DNA of 32,716 bases from Campylobacterota bacterium. Its GTDB lineage: Bacteria; Campylobacterota; Campylobacteria; Campylobacterales; SZUA-545. Below the pieces are notes generated by a model. That model saw only the letters and a program-made list of their open reading frames with translations. It did no database searches and had not been told where the DNA came from. Both the position numbers and the translations under genes were made by a program. Location of the stretch: positions 1 to 32,716 of the forward strand of contig PWVP01000202.1 in assembly GCA_003561815.1 (NCBI GenBank). Reading direction: 5' to 3'. This document shows positions 22,001 to 29,759 of this stretch, in pieces; the stretch's first letter is position 1, and each line of letters begins with the position of its first letter.

Positions 22001-24084
22001 TAACCGCGTTCCTCTTCATATAGCTGCTGGATAACTTCGCCCAGTGGGTTGAAGGTCAACCGAAGAAAGATTATATCATGGATTCTTGAATCGGTTTCGC
22101 CGCCACTTGTGGTGTAGGGGGTGAGGGTGCGTGCCAGACTCAGTTCGCTTTGCCAGCAGCCGCGGTTGTACTGGTAGGCCATCCGGTAGCGCCGCGTCTC
22201 ATCGGTCATGAGATCCCGCTCGATCGCCCCTTCGATTCGGTGCGCGACATTGAAGCGGTGATGAGCACTCGCCTGCAGGTAGCGCTGATCCACGCCATCC
22301 CCGTCTGGATTGCGATACAGGTGGGTGAGGCTGTAGCCGGTATCGCCGCTTAGCTCAATGCTGCTGCTGGCACGCACCAGCGTGTGGTGCTCGTGGGAGT
22401 AGCGGCTGAGATTGCGCAGACTCAGGCGGCTGGTGGGGCGCCAGATCAGCTCATTTTCCAGCTCCAGCAGTGTGTTGTTGCGATCCATCTGTATCACCTG
22501 ATTGGCGCGGTGGGTCAAAACCGCTGTGCCCCGCCGGTTATACAGATACTGATTAAGCCCCAGCGAGAGGCTCGCATCGGAGAGTTCACCGGCCTGACGA
22601 TCGCGTGAGAAGTCGTTAAAAAACTCCCCGCGGCGCGTGTGCTCCAGCGGCTCGTGGTAGGTGGCACTGAGTCCCAGGGTGTGAAAGTGGGCCTTAAAGT
22701 CTCGTGCCAGCATCGTTGCGACACTGAGGCTGAGACTCTCGCGGCTATCGACCCCCCGGGTGGTCTCATCGTCGTAGTCGATCTGGTAGCGATCGATCTG
22801 GTAGACACCGCTTAGCTGCAGGTAGTCATTGAGTACAGAGGTGTGATAGCCCACCGGCAAAACCGCCCGCAGCTCCTGAGCCTCCAGCCCCTCCTCGCGG
22901 CTGTAGTTGCGGTAGCGCAGATCCAGTGAGTAGAGCAGGTTTCTATGAAAGAGGGGGCGGCTAAAGAGGTGACCATGCCCCTCGGGCTGAATCTGCACCA
23001 GATCCTTTCGGTTGCTATCGCGCAGATCCTTAAAGTGGCGCAGATAGAGACCCCCATAGCCGGCATCGACTTTGTAGAAGTAGTCCAGCTCATCGGTGAG
23101 GATGTGCCCCACGGAGCGATCGCGCTTATCCGGGTCGATCGACTCCACCTGTAGATAGTCCACATCGCTATACTCCTGATAGCGCAGGCGCAGCCCCTCC
23201 TGGTGGTGGCTGCGCGGTGACGAAAAGAGGCGGGTGCGCTCATAGTCCAGCTCGACACCGTAGTGGCGGCGATTTTCGATCTCATACTCCTCTTGAAAAC
23301 TGGAGCGCTCTTTAAACTCCCCGGCGCTTAGCTGCCCTTTAGAGTGGGGCGAATCGACAAACCGCAGCGTTGCGGCCACCCCTTCGCCCCGGCGGGTTCG
23401 CGTCTGGTGCCACAGCTCCAGATCCCACCAGTCGTGCGGCGCAAGATAGAGCGGCTGCTCAAAGAGCGTCCCCTCACGGCGGGAGTAGCCAAACCGGGGA
23501 AAGAGCAGACCGCTTCGGCGGGTCATATCGGTCGAGTGGCCAAAGTAGGGGGTGTATAAGACCGGCACATGGCCGGCGTAGAGCCGGGCGTTGTAGAGAT
23601 TGAGCCACTGCGCCTCCTGGTGGTGCGTCGCCCGTGAGAAGCGGATCGACCAGTCCGGGCCGTGGGGGGTGCAGCTTGAGAGGGTGCCGGAGTAGACATG
23701 AAGCACCCCCTCTTCGTGGTACGCCTCATCCCCCGAGAGCCAGAGACCGCTTTCGTTGAAGTGGGCATAGAGGTTATCGCTCCACCCCTCCGGGTGTGCG
23801 CCCCCTTGCAGGCGCAGATAGTCGGTGATAAAGGTGGTTTTCGCTTCGGCATCGTCGAAATAGACATTGCCGAAGAGCTCCGCGCTCTCCGCCTGCTGGC
23901 AAAGAATCAGGCGGTTGGCCCTTAAAAAGCGGCTCTCATCGCGCAGCAGCACATCCCCGCTTGCGCGGGTGGTGTTTGCCTCCTGTTGAACCCGATCGGC
24001 GTAGAGCTCATAGCGCTGCTGCCCAAAGAGCAGCGAAGCGCTGAGAAGAAAGAGTGCCAGCGCACCCTTAGGGCTGCACGACAA
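22000..24084 (-). CDS. lptD: LPS-assembly outer membrane protein LptD
   Basis: Outer-membrane translocon that inserts lipopolysaccharide into the outer leaflet. After a signal segment (ALALFLLSASLLFG), the N-terminal LptA/OstA-like beta-jellyroll is visible (YADRVQQEANTTRASGDVLLRDE, NVYFDD), followed by a long barrel region rich in Tyr/Arg/Leu with alternating polarity, including YTPYFGHSTDMTRRSGLLFPRFGYS. The product is about 695 residues, typical for Campylobacterota LptD. The start is uncertain: the frame stays open to 24168, inside the RDD gene, but a start at TTG 24084 places the hydrophobic core near the N-terminus as expected for a signal peptide. It overlaps the RDD stop by 17 nt and the mlaD start by 1 nt. 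Confidence 0.9.
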   Translation of the reverse strand: MSCSPKGALALFLLSASLLFGQQRYELYADRVQQEANTTRASGDVLLRDESRFLRANRLILCQQAESAELFGNVYFDDAEAKTTFITDYLRLQGGAHPEGWSDNLYAHFNESGLWLSGDEAYHEEGVLHVYSGTLSSCTPHGPDWSIRFSRATHHQEAQWLNLYNARLYAGHVPVLYTPYFGHSTDMTRRSGLLFPRFGYSRREGTLFEQPLYLAPHDWWDLELWHQTRTRRGEGVAATLRFVDSPHSKGQLSAGEFKERSSFQEEYEIENRRHYGVELDYERTRLFSSPRSHHQEGLRLRYQEYSDVDYLQVESIDPDKRDRSVGHILTDELDYFYKVDAGYGGLYLRHFKDLRDSNRKDLVQIQPEGHGHLFSRPLFHRNLLYSLDLRYRNYSREEGLEAQELRAVLPVGYHTSVLNDYLQLSGVYQIDRYQIDYDDETTRGVDSRESLSLSVATMLARDFKAHFHTLGLSATYHEPLEHTRRGEFFNDFSRDRQAGELSDASLSLGLNQYLYNRRGTAVLTHRANQVIQMDRNNTLLELENELIWRPTSRLSLRNLSRYSHEHHTLVRASSSIELSGDTGYSLTHLYRNPDGDGVDQRYLQASAHHRFNVAHRIEGAIERDLMTDETRRYRMAYQYNRGCWQSELSLARTLTPYTTSGGETDSRIHDIIFLRLTFNPLGEVIQQLYEEERG

Positions 24085-24517
24085 TGGTGCGCCCAATCTT
24101 ATCCTGCCAGGTCTGGCGGTTGGGGTTGATCCAGGCCCAGATAAAGCCCAGATAGAAGAGCCACTCACTGATGGCGCGCATCGAACCCCTGGCCAGCGCC
24201 GCCATAAAGGGGGGCTTGCCCAGATCGTCGATGGTGATCACATAGATCTTCTGCCACAGTTTGCCCAGTGTCGCGCCATAGAGGGTGACAAAGATCGCGT
24301 GGTAGGCGATTTTGAGCGCCACAATCCACATCACCACCTCATTAAGCGACTCCAGACTCTGGGTGACCGTGCTAGCCGAGGCGATCCGATCCCAAAAGGC
24401 GACAAAGACCAGCAGGCTGATAATCAGCTCATCCACAATAAACGCCTTCACCCGCTTGGGCATCGGGGCTAAAGAGAGCCCCTCGCGCACCAGATCCCGC
24501 TCGAGCCGCTCATCCAT
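24068..24517 (-). CDS. RDD-family membrane protein
   Basis: A 149-residue inner-membrane protein of the RDD family. The defining segment MPKRVKAFIVDELIISLLVFVAFW starts near residue 19, with Arg and Asp at the first-helix boundary as in the family. Two more hydrophobic helices follow (VVMWIVALKIAYHAIFVTLYG, EWLFYLGFIWAWINP), with the conserved ATLGKLWQKIYV between them. The function of RDD proteins is mostly unknown; some act in ion homeostasis. I chose ATG 24517, 5-6 nt after AGGAGA and overlapping the purD stop by 8 nt. A longer reading frame reaches 24580 but lies inside purD. Confidence 0.85.
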   Translation of the reverse strand: MDERLERDLVREGLSLAPMPKRVKAFIVDELIISLLVFVAFWDRIASASTVTQSLESLNEVVMWIVALKIAYHAIFVTLYGATLGKLWQKIYVITIDDLGKPPFMAALARGSMRAISEWLFYLGFIWAWINPNRQTWQDKIGRTIVVQP

Positions 24518-25781
24518 CCTGCTCTCCTGTAACCTGCCAGGCGATATCCCGGCGGTGCTGTTTGCCCTCGAAGTGGACACGATCCATCAGGCGGTAGGCG
24601 GCATCGCGCGCTGTGCGGACATTTTCGCCCAGCCCGACGCAGACGAGTACCCGCCCACCGGTGGCCATCAGCTTCTCGCCTTCGCGCTTCACCCCGGCGT
24701 AGGCGATATGGGCCTGTTCGCTCTGGGCACCCGCTTCGACGGTGATGGCGGCCGGTGGCGTGCTTTTATAGGGGTAGTGGGCACTCGCGGCCACGACGCC
24801 CACCGCGCAGAGGGGCTTAAAGCGCAGCTCAATCCCCTTCAGATCGCCGGTGGCCGCTTTGTAAAAGAGCTCGGTTGCCGGGGTTTGTAGTAGCGGCATC
24901 AGCGCCTCACACTCCGGGTCGCCAAAGCGGACATTAAACTCCAGCGTATAGGGCTCATTATCAACCACCATAATCCCACAGAAGAGCACCCCCTCAAAGG
25001 GGTGGCCATCCTTTTTCATCCCCGCTACCGTGGGGGCGATGATGCGGGTTTGGATCTTCTCCATCAGCTCCGGTGTGGCCAGGGGGGTGGGGCCATAGGC
25101 CCCCATGCCGCCGGTATTGGGCCCCTCGTCGCCATCAAGCAGCCGCTTGTGGTCCTGGCAGGCGGGCAGCACCACGAAATCTTCGCCATCACACAGCGCG
25201 AAGACCGAGAGCTCAAACCCGTCTAAAAACGCCTCAACCACGACGCGATTGCCCGCCTGGCCGAAGAGGTTGCCGCTGAGCATATCCCGCGCGGTCGCTT
25301 TGGCCTCGGCGTGATCGCGGGCGATAATCACCCCTTTGCCCGCACAGAGCCCATCGGCCTTAACGACGATCGGCGCGCTTAGGGTGTCGATAAACCGCTC
25401 GGCCGCCTCGATCGATTCGGTTTCGATGTAGGGGGCGGTGGGGATCTGGTGGCGTGCAAGAAAGTTTTTCATAAAGGCCTTCGAGCCCTCCAGCTGCGCC
25501 GCGGCGGCGGTGGGGCCGAAGATGTTCAGTCCGCGATCGCGGAAGCGATCGACGATGCCGCCGGTGAGGGGATCTTCAGGTCCGACGACGGTGAGGTCGA
25601 TCCCCTCAGCCTGGGCGAAGTCGGCCAGCGCTTCGTGATCGCTGATGGCCAGATTGGTTCCCAGATCGGCTGTGGCGCCGTTTCCGGGGGCGAAATAGAG
25701 CTTTTGGCAAGCCGGATCGGCTTTAAAGATGCGTCCAATGGCGTACTCGCGTCCGCCGCTTCCGATAATCAGTACATTCAT
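24510..25781 (-). CDS. purD: phosphoribosylamine-glycine ligase
   Basis: Second enzyme of de novo purine synthesis: phosphoribosylamine + glycine + ATP to GAR. The 423 residues show the N-domain MNVLIIGSGGREYAI, PGNGATADLG, VVGPEDPLTGGIVDRF, the ATP-grasp domain with PIVVKADGLCAGKGVIIA, the DEGPNTGGMGAYGP signature (DGDEGPNTGGMG), and LEFNVRFGDPECEALMPLL with metal ligands. Length is normal. The ATG at 25781 has only a distant GAGG; translation may depend on the leader, which carries the 6S-like RNA ending about 20 nt upstream. It is the first protein gene of the purD-pnp operon. Confidence 0.97.
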   Translation of the reverse strand: MNVLIIGSGGREYAIGRIFKADPACQKLYFAPGNGATADLGTNLAISDHEALADFAQAEGIDLTVVGPEDPLTGGIVDRFRDRGLNIFGPTAAAAQLEGSKAFMKNFLARHQIPTAPYIETESIEAAERFIDTLSAPIVVKADGLCAGKGVIIARDHAEAKATARDMLSGNLFGQAGNRVVVEAFLDGFELSVFALCDGEDFVVLPACQDHKRLLDGDEGPNTGGMGAYGPTPLATPELMEKIQTRIIAPTVAGMKKDGHPFEGVLFCGIMVVDNEPYTLEFNVRFGDPECEALMPLLQTPATELFYKAATGDLKGIELRFKPLCAVGVVAASAHYPYKSTPPAAITVEAGAQSEQAHIAYAGVKREGEKLMATGGRVLVCVGLGENVRTARDAAYRLMDRVHFEGKQHRRDIAWQVTGEQDG

Positions 25782-25803
25782 AGGAGAGTTGCCTCAATTG
25801 TTA

Positions 25804-25999
25804 AACACCGAACGGACGTTCACGCCAGTGATTTTGGTCATTCGTCACATAAGAAAGGGGGCGGCTGGTCCCTTTAGGCGGCAACTTCATCGTCTGCAGC
25901 AGACTCAAGCGAAGCCACCGACACACCGTTTCCAAACGGGCCCCCGAAACGAACAACTTGTCGACCCAAATAGATAGCGGGTAGCGTTCCGTTCAGCTT
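25804..25999 (-). ncRNA. ssrS: 6S RNA candidate
   Basis: The 253-nt gap upstream of purD folds as one long interrupted hairpin, as 6S RNA does. Terminal arms pair perfectly over 8 bp (CUGAACGG at 25996-25989 with CCGUUCGG at 25815-25808, one G-U pair), 189 nt apart, the usual 6S length. Moving inward, ACG pairs with CGU, UUGG-UC with GACCAA (one bulge), and GUUCGU with ACGAAU. A loop rich in U on the 3' side follows, then GGGGGC with GCCCCC, then apical hairpins including CCGUU-UGGA-AACGG and GUCUG-CUG-CAGAC. An extended -10 box (TGCTAGAAT) sits 7 nt before the predicted 5' end. I recall that 6S genes lie beside purD in other Campylobacterota. 6S RNA binds RNA polymerase holoenzyme in stationary phase. 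The exact ends are estimated. Confidence 0.72.
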
Positions 26000-26005
26000 G
26001 ATCGC

Positions 26006-26011
26006 ATTCTA
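26006..26011 (-). promoter_or_regulatory. extended -10 box of the 6S RNA / purD operon
   Basis: TAGAAT preceded by TGC (extended -10) is placed so that transcription would begin near A25999, the first base of the predicted 6S fold. No clear -35 box is visible. The transcript would run through the 6S RNA into purD unless it is processed or terminated. Confidence 0.5.
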
Positions 26012-26034
26012 GCAGGGGCTGAATCAATCACCGC

Positions 26035-27684
26035 TTAGTTTGTGAGATAGCGCCGCAGGGTGTGGAGCCACCGTTTGGGTCCCTTTAGGGGGAGCAGCTC
26101 CACCTGCAGGTGGTGGCCCGATGCGCGCCGAAGCAGACTGATAAGCGGCTCGTGGCGATCGGGGTAGTCGGTGCGGGTGTGGCTGCCGCGCGATTCGTGC
26201 CGGTGCAGTGCCGAAAAGACCATCGCTTCGGCGATATGCAGCGCGTTTTTCAGCTCCAAAATCGCCGTCAGCTCGACATTGCCCTCGGGGGTTTTATCGA
26301 TGCAGTGCAGCCCGCCGGTGAGCCCCTGAAGGTACTCGATATACTCCAGTGCATCTAAAAGCCCCGCCTCATGGCGAAAGATCCCCGCTTTATCCATCAG
26401 GGCGCGCCCCAGGCTTTTTCGGATGGCGCCGGTGTTGAAACGGTTTTCGCCCTCCAGATGGTAGGCAACCAGCGCGCGATCGGCGCGCAGATCCTCATCG
26501 GCAATCGTCTCGGGGGCTTTGGGCCGCCCCGAGGCGGCACGGGTGCCAATCAGGCGACCAAAGGCGACCGCCTCGAGCAGGCTGTTGCCCCCCAGGCGGT
26601 TGGCCCCGTGTACGCCGCTGCAGGCGCACTCACCGCAGGCGTAGAGCCCTTTGATGCCAGTCTGCCCCTGGGCGTTGACGACGATACCTCCCATGGTGTA
26701 GTGGGCTGCCGGGGCGATCTCTACCAGTTCGCGGGTGACATCGACCCCTTTTTTGATGGAGGCGGCACGCATAAAGGCGGGCAGACGGCGCTCAATCACC
26801 GCCGGATCGAGGTGGCGCACATCGATATAGACCGGACTGTTGGCCAAGATGCGCTTAGCAATCGCTCGCGAAAGGCGATCGCGGGTCTGAAGCTCGTCGG
26901 TAAAGCGTTGCCCCTCGCCATCGACCAGATAGCCCCCTTCGCCCCGTACCGCCTCTGAGACCAGCTCGCCTGAACCGGCCAGTGTGGTGGGGTGAAACTG
27001 CACAAACTCCAGATTGCTCAGCTCCAGACCCGCTTTGAGTGCCGCAGCCAGCAGATCGCCGGTGGTGCTAAGAGGGTTGGTGGTGTAGCCGGCGTAGATA
27101 CCCCCAAACCCGCCGCCAGCGAGCACTACCTCTCTGGCGGCAATCGCTTCGACGCTGCTTTTTTGTTGATTGAGCAGCGTGACGCCGGTGATGGCGCCGC
27201 GCCGGTGTGAGAGGCTCAATAAAAAACGCTGGGTTAAAAAGACCACCCCCGCTTCGCGGCAGGCGCGCATCAGGGCCTGTGTCAGCGCTGCGCCGGTTCG
27301 ATCGGCGACAAAACAGGTTCGCTTTTTGCCGGTGCCGCCGAAGCTGCGCTGGGCAATGCGACCCTCTTTATCGCGATCGAATCCGGCACCGAGCTTCTCC
27401 AGCCACTCGATGGTGCGCGCCCCTTCGGCACAGAGGGTGTGTGCCAGCGTCTCATCCGCCAGGCCGTCGGCCCCTTTTATGGTGTCTGCGGCGTGCTCTT
27501 TAGGGGAGTCCTCTTCGGTGTGGGCCAAAGCGGCGTTGATGCCGCCACTGGCCATGGCGCTGTTGCTCCGAAGGGGGTTGCCTTTGGTGATGACCACCAC
27601 CGATCGCTTCGCATCACGGGCGGCCAGAGCGGCACTCAGCCCGGCCAGACCGGTGCCGACAACCAGCACATCGCAGCTCTGCAC
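26035..27684 (-). CDS. fumarate reductase/SdhA-type flavoprotein with a non-covalent FAD site
   Basis: A 549-residue flavoprotein paralogous to SdhA. It has the Rossmann GTGLAG motif at 10-15, AQRSFGG, the HPTTLAGSG and EAVRGEGG substrate region, the active-site arginine in TRDRLSRAI, HYTMGGI and GANRLGGNSLLEA. The flavinylation stretch reads RSNSAMASGG: Asn41 replaces the covalent-FAD histidine and Ser46 the usual Gln. FAD should therefore be non-covalent, a condition that in E. coli FrdA mutants keeps fumarate reduction but harms succinate oxidation. The usual NadB glutamate block is absent, so L-aspartate oxidase is less likely. It starts at GTG 27684 with a weak ribosome binding site, 4 nt after a ferredoxin gene that may be its electron donor. 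Confidence 0.82.
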   Translation of the reverse strand: MQSCDVLVVGTGLAGLSAALAARDAKRSVVVITKGNPLRSNSAMASGGINAALAHTEEDSPKEHAADTIKGADGLADETLAHTLCAEGARTIEWLEKLGAGFDRDKEGRIAQRSFGGTGKKRTCFVADRTGAALTQALMRACREAGVVFLTQRFLLSLSHRRGAITGVTLLNQQKSSVEAIAAREVVLAGGGFGGIYAGYTTNPLSTTGDLLAAALKAGLELSNLEFVQFHPTTLAGSGELVSEAVRGEGGYLVDGEGQRFTDELQTRDRLSRAIAKRILANSPVYIDVRHLDPAVIERRLPAFMRAASIKKGVDVTRELVEIAPAAHYTMGGIVVNAQGQTGIKGLYACGECACSGVHGANRLGGNSLLEAVAFGRLIGTRAASGRPKAPETIADEDLRADRALVAYHLEGENRFNTGAIRKSLGRALMDKAGIFRHEAGLLDALEYIEYLQGLTGGLHCIDKTPEGNVELTAILELKNALHIAEAMVFSALHRHESRGSHTRTDYPDRHEPLISLLRRASGHHLQVELLPLKGPKRWLHTLRRYLTN

Positions 27685-27688
27685 GGTT

Positions 27689-27979
27689 TTAGTACTTCAG
27701 GCGTACAAGGCCGTCGTGCTTTTGGACCTTCATCTGACAGACCAGACGCGCATTTTCGCCCACATCGGGGAAAGCGGCGAGCACCTTCACCTCTTTTTCG
27801 GTTTTGGGGGTGAGGTACTCCATACCGTTCATTACCTCTACGATACAGGTTCCGCATTCACCGTCACGGCACCCAAAAGGCAGGCCGCTGCCCATCTTCT
27901 CCATGATATCCTGCAGGGTTTCGCCCGGTTTGACATTGGCTGCCAGAAAGTCGTTGACGACTTCGATTCGTGTGGTCAT
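27689..27979 (-). CDS. plant-type [2Fe-2S] ferredoxin
   Basis: A 96-residue single-domain ferredoxin. Ligands are Cys37, Cys42, Cys45 and Cys81, in the order C-x4-C-x2-C then a distant Cys, the plant/cyanobacterial pattern (GCRDGECGTCIVEV). There is no signal peptide, so it is cytoplasmic. I chose ATG 27979, 5 nt after GGAG; a longer frame reaches 27994 without a better site. It immediately precedes the fumarate-reductase-type flavoprotein and follows the BFD-like gene by 91 nt, which suggests it supplies that flavoprotein with low-potential electrons. This partnership is inferred from gene order only. Confidence 0.88.
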   Translation of the reverse strand: MTTRIEVVNDFLAANVKPGETLQDIMEKMGSGLPFGCRDGECGTCIVEVMNGMEYLTPKTEKEVKVLAAFPDVGENARLVCQMKVQKHDGLVRLKY

Positions 27980-28005
27980 GATGACTCCAATCAAGGTGTA
28001 GTTGC

Positions 28006-28018
28006 TGCCGAGTCGGCA
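28006..28018. promoter_or_regulatory. 13-bp perfect palindrome upstream of the ferredoxin gene
   Basis: TGCCGA-G-TCGGCA lies 27 nt before the ferredoxin ATG, between it and the BFD-like gene. It may be an operator or a short 5'-UTR stem; no regulator can be named. Confidence 0.3.
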
Positions 28019-28070
28019 TGGGAGTATGTTAGTGATTTTTTGGGCTTAGAGCTGCACAAAATCTAGGCAG

Positions 28071-28361
28071 TCAGCTCTGCAGGGTGGGTTGGTCACTGCT
28101 GAGCTGATCGAGCAATAGACCAAGGGTGCTACTCTCTAGATCCATCAGTCGGGCCACCTCGGCTAGATCGATTCGGCCAAATTCGACCATATCAAAGAGC
28201 CGCATCAAAGGGCGACGGCAGCAGCTTTTGTTGCATCCGGTCACCAGTTTTTTGGCTTTAGGGTAGGGCAGGGAGGTGTTTTGAAAGAGCGTGATCGCCT
28301 CGGCGACGCTCTTTTCGCCGCAGGCGCAGATGGTGGTGCTGAGCAGATCGGCTTGGGACAT
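28071..28361 (-). CDS. BFD-like (bacterioferritin-associated ferredoxin-like) protein
   Basis: A 96-residue protein resembling the BFD-type [2Fe-2S] domain: an N-terminal Cys-x-Cys pair (Cys12, Cys14) followed by a helix, and a second Cys cluster (Cys43, Cys47, Cys48; GCNKSCCRRP). The usual second motif is CxxC, so the spacing here is one residue longer, and the C-terminal 40 residues are an additional helical tail. BFD domains regulate or reduce partner proteins such as bacterioferritin, nitrite reductase and NifU. The ATG at 28361 has an ideal AAGGAG site 5 nt upstream. It lies upstream of the ferredoxin and flavoprotein genes in the same direction. Confidence 0.6.
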   Translation of the reverse strand: MSQADLLSTTICACGEKSVAEAITLFQNTSLPYPKAKKLVTGCNKSCCRRPLMRLFDMVEFGRIDLAEVARLMDLESSTLGLLLDQLSSDQPTLQS

Positions 28362-28387
28362 ACTGGCTCCTTGGGTGGCCGTTAGTC

Positions 28388-28393
28388 TTTATA
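28388..28393 (-). promoter_or_regulatory. candidate -10 box of the BFD-like gene
   Basis: TATAAA within CTACTATAAAG is 26 nt upstream of the ATG, in the gap after the porin gene. No -35 box is seen, so confidence is modest. Confidence 0.35.
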
Positions 28394-28427
28394 GTAGCCC
28401 GTTCGATCGAGGATGATTGATTAATTT

Positions 28428-29726
28428 TTATTCAGGTAGAGCCAGTCGCAGGATGAGGCGCACCAGCCGTTCGCGTGCCAGAAGCGGGGTGATGTCGCTC
28501 GCCTCAGAAACCTGCAGGGTTAGATGGCTCTCCGGTGAAAAGTAGCTTTGCAGATGGAGGGTGTGTTCGCGGGTGTGCTGGGTGGTGCCCGGGGCGAAGC
28601 CGTTTTGCGATCCGATCTGGTAGTCGATCACCCCGGCAGCGGCGACTAGCGGCACGCCAAAGGGGTCAAAACGGCTACCCGCCACCAGACGCACACTGTC
28701 GGTATCGGCGATATTGGCGTGGTTGGTGGTTAGCCCTGTGATCTCGCTGGCGGTGACCGATAGGGGGCTAATGAGTGTGCCGTTTAAGACCGTGCCGGGA
28801 TTGGCTGGAACGCGGCTGGCGGTCAGATGGGCAAAGGATCCCGCCTCTTTCCATCCTAGCCGTGCTTGATACAGGCGGCTGTCGATCCTCTCTGCATGGT
28901 GCCGTTCGCCGTAGAGATTGGCCCCCATATCCTGCTGCCAAAGCACACCCGCATCTAGCGCAAAGGCCCCGTATCGGCTTGGGATCTGCTCTTGCCAGCG
29001 TAGATCGGCGACCCAGAAAAGATCCTCAAAGGCGTAGCCCCATCCGCCGATCGTGCGCCGATCGGTAGTGTGGTGCAGGCCGATCGCGGCGGCTTTGAGA
29101 TCCGGCGCGTTGCTGCCTAGGATATGGGTGCCGATCGGCACAAACCGCCCCACTTGATAGCCGCGCCCATAACCGAGTGCGCCATAGGGGTGATCGGGCG
29201 GGGCGCTGTTGGAGGCGCTGGAGGCGGCGATGCGGTGCAGGTAGATCGCTTCACTTGTCCAGTCGCCACTTCGCCAGCTAAGGCGGAGCGCTTCGTAGCT
29301 GCTAGGCAACATACGCTGGTTGGCCCCGATAAAGCCGGTATCGATCAGCTGCCGTCCGGTGGTGAGGGTGAGGCGATCGGTCTGAAAACCCGCCGAAGCT
29401 TCGGCCAGATAGGCAAAACTCTCACCGTGGTGATCGAGCAGACCGATGTCGTTTTGGTGCGGGTTGGTTGAGAGGGTGTTGAGCCGGGTGCTGCTGTGCG
29501 CCACGGCCCGAAAGCGCCATCGATCCGGCTGCCACTGCGCTCCAGCCTGCAAACCCAGCGCCGTGCTGCGGGCGGCAAGTGCGCTGCTGCCGTAAACTTG
29601 CTCGCCATCTAGAGTGTGGCGCAGATCCCGCTGCAGGGAAAAAAGCTGCATATCTATGATCGGCGTGAGTGCCGCCTCGGCCCATAAGAGATTGACACAT
29701 AAAAACCACAGCCCGACACCCCGCAC
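28428..29726 (-). CDS. OprD-like outer membrane porin
   Basis: A 432-residue beta-barrel protein. A short signal peptide (GLWFLCVNLLWAEA) is followed by alternating strands with many aromatic residues. LTLTTGRQLIDTGFIGANQRMLPSSYEALRLSW is cut here to its key parts: GRQ-x-IDT and the Ser/Tyr block typical of the Opr family of Campylobacterota and Pseudomonas porins. The substrate is unknown. It starts at GTG 29726, 5 nt after AAGGGGG, and lies 33 nt after the histidine kinase stop, so it is probably cotranscribed with the two-component pair. The C-terminus lacks the classical terminal Phe. Confidence 0.82.
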   Translation of the reverse strand: MRGVGLWFLCVNLLWAEAALTPIIDMQLFSLQRDLRHTLDGEQVYGSSALAARSTALGLQAGAQWQPDRWRFRAVAHSSTRLNTLSTNPHQNDIGLLDHHGESFAYLAEASAGFQTDRLTLTTGRQLIDTGFIGANQRMLPSSYEALRLSWRSGDWTSEAIYLHRIAASSASNSAPPDHPYGALGYGRGYQVGRFVPIGTHILGSNAPDLKAAAIGLHHTTDRRTIGGWGYAFEDLFWVADLRWQEQIPSRYGAFALDAGVLWQQDMGANLYGERHHAERIDSRLYQARLGWKEAGSFAHLTASRVPANPGTVLNGTLISPLSVTASEITGLTTNHANIADTDSVRLVAGSRFDPFGVPLVAAAGVIDYQIGSQNGFAPGTTQHTREHTLHLQSYFSPESHLTLQVSEASDITPLLARERLVRLILRLALPE

Positions 29727-29759
29727 ATCTACCCCCTTAGTCTGAAGGGCGGATTCTAG

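Noticed and set aside
25801..25996. Small minus-strand frames in the purD leader (about 43 codons ending ADDEVAA, and about 60 codons ending in RERPFGV)
   Set aside because: No start codon with a ribosome binding site for either, and the same bases form long-range paired arms of a 6S-like RNA, which explains the sequence better. A tmRNA tag was also considered because of the AA ending, but the tRNA-like ends are absent.
26035..27684. L-aspartate oxidase (nadB) assignment
   Set aside because: The sequence follows SdhA in the AQRSFGG region and lacks the NadB-specific glutamate block; no nadA or nadC is nearby. Kept as an alternative only.
27170..28066. 298-codon plus-strand open frame opposite the flavoprotein and ferredoxin
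   Set aside because: Covers two well-defined minus-strand genes and reads as low-complexity antisense sequence.
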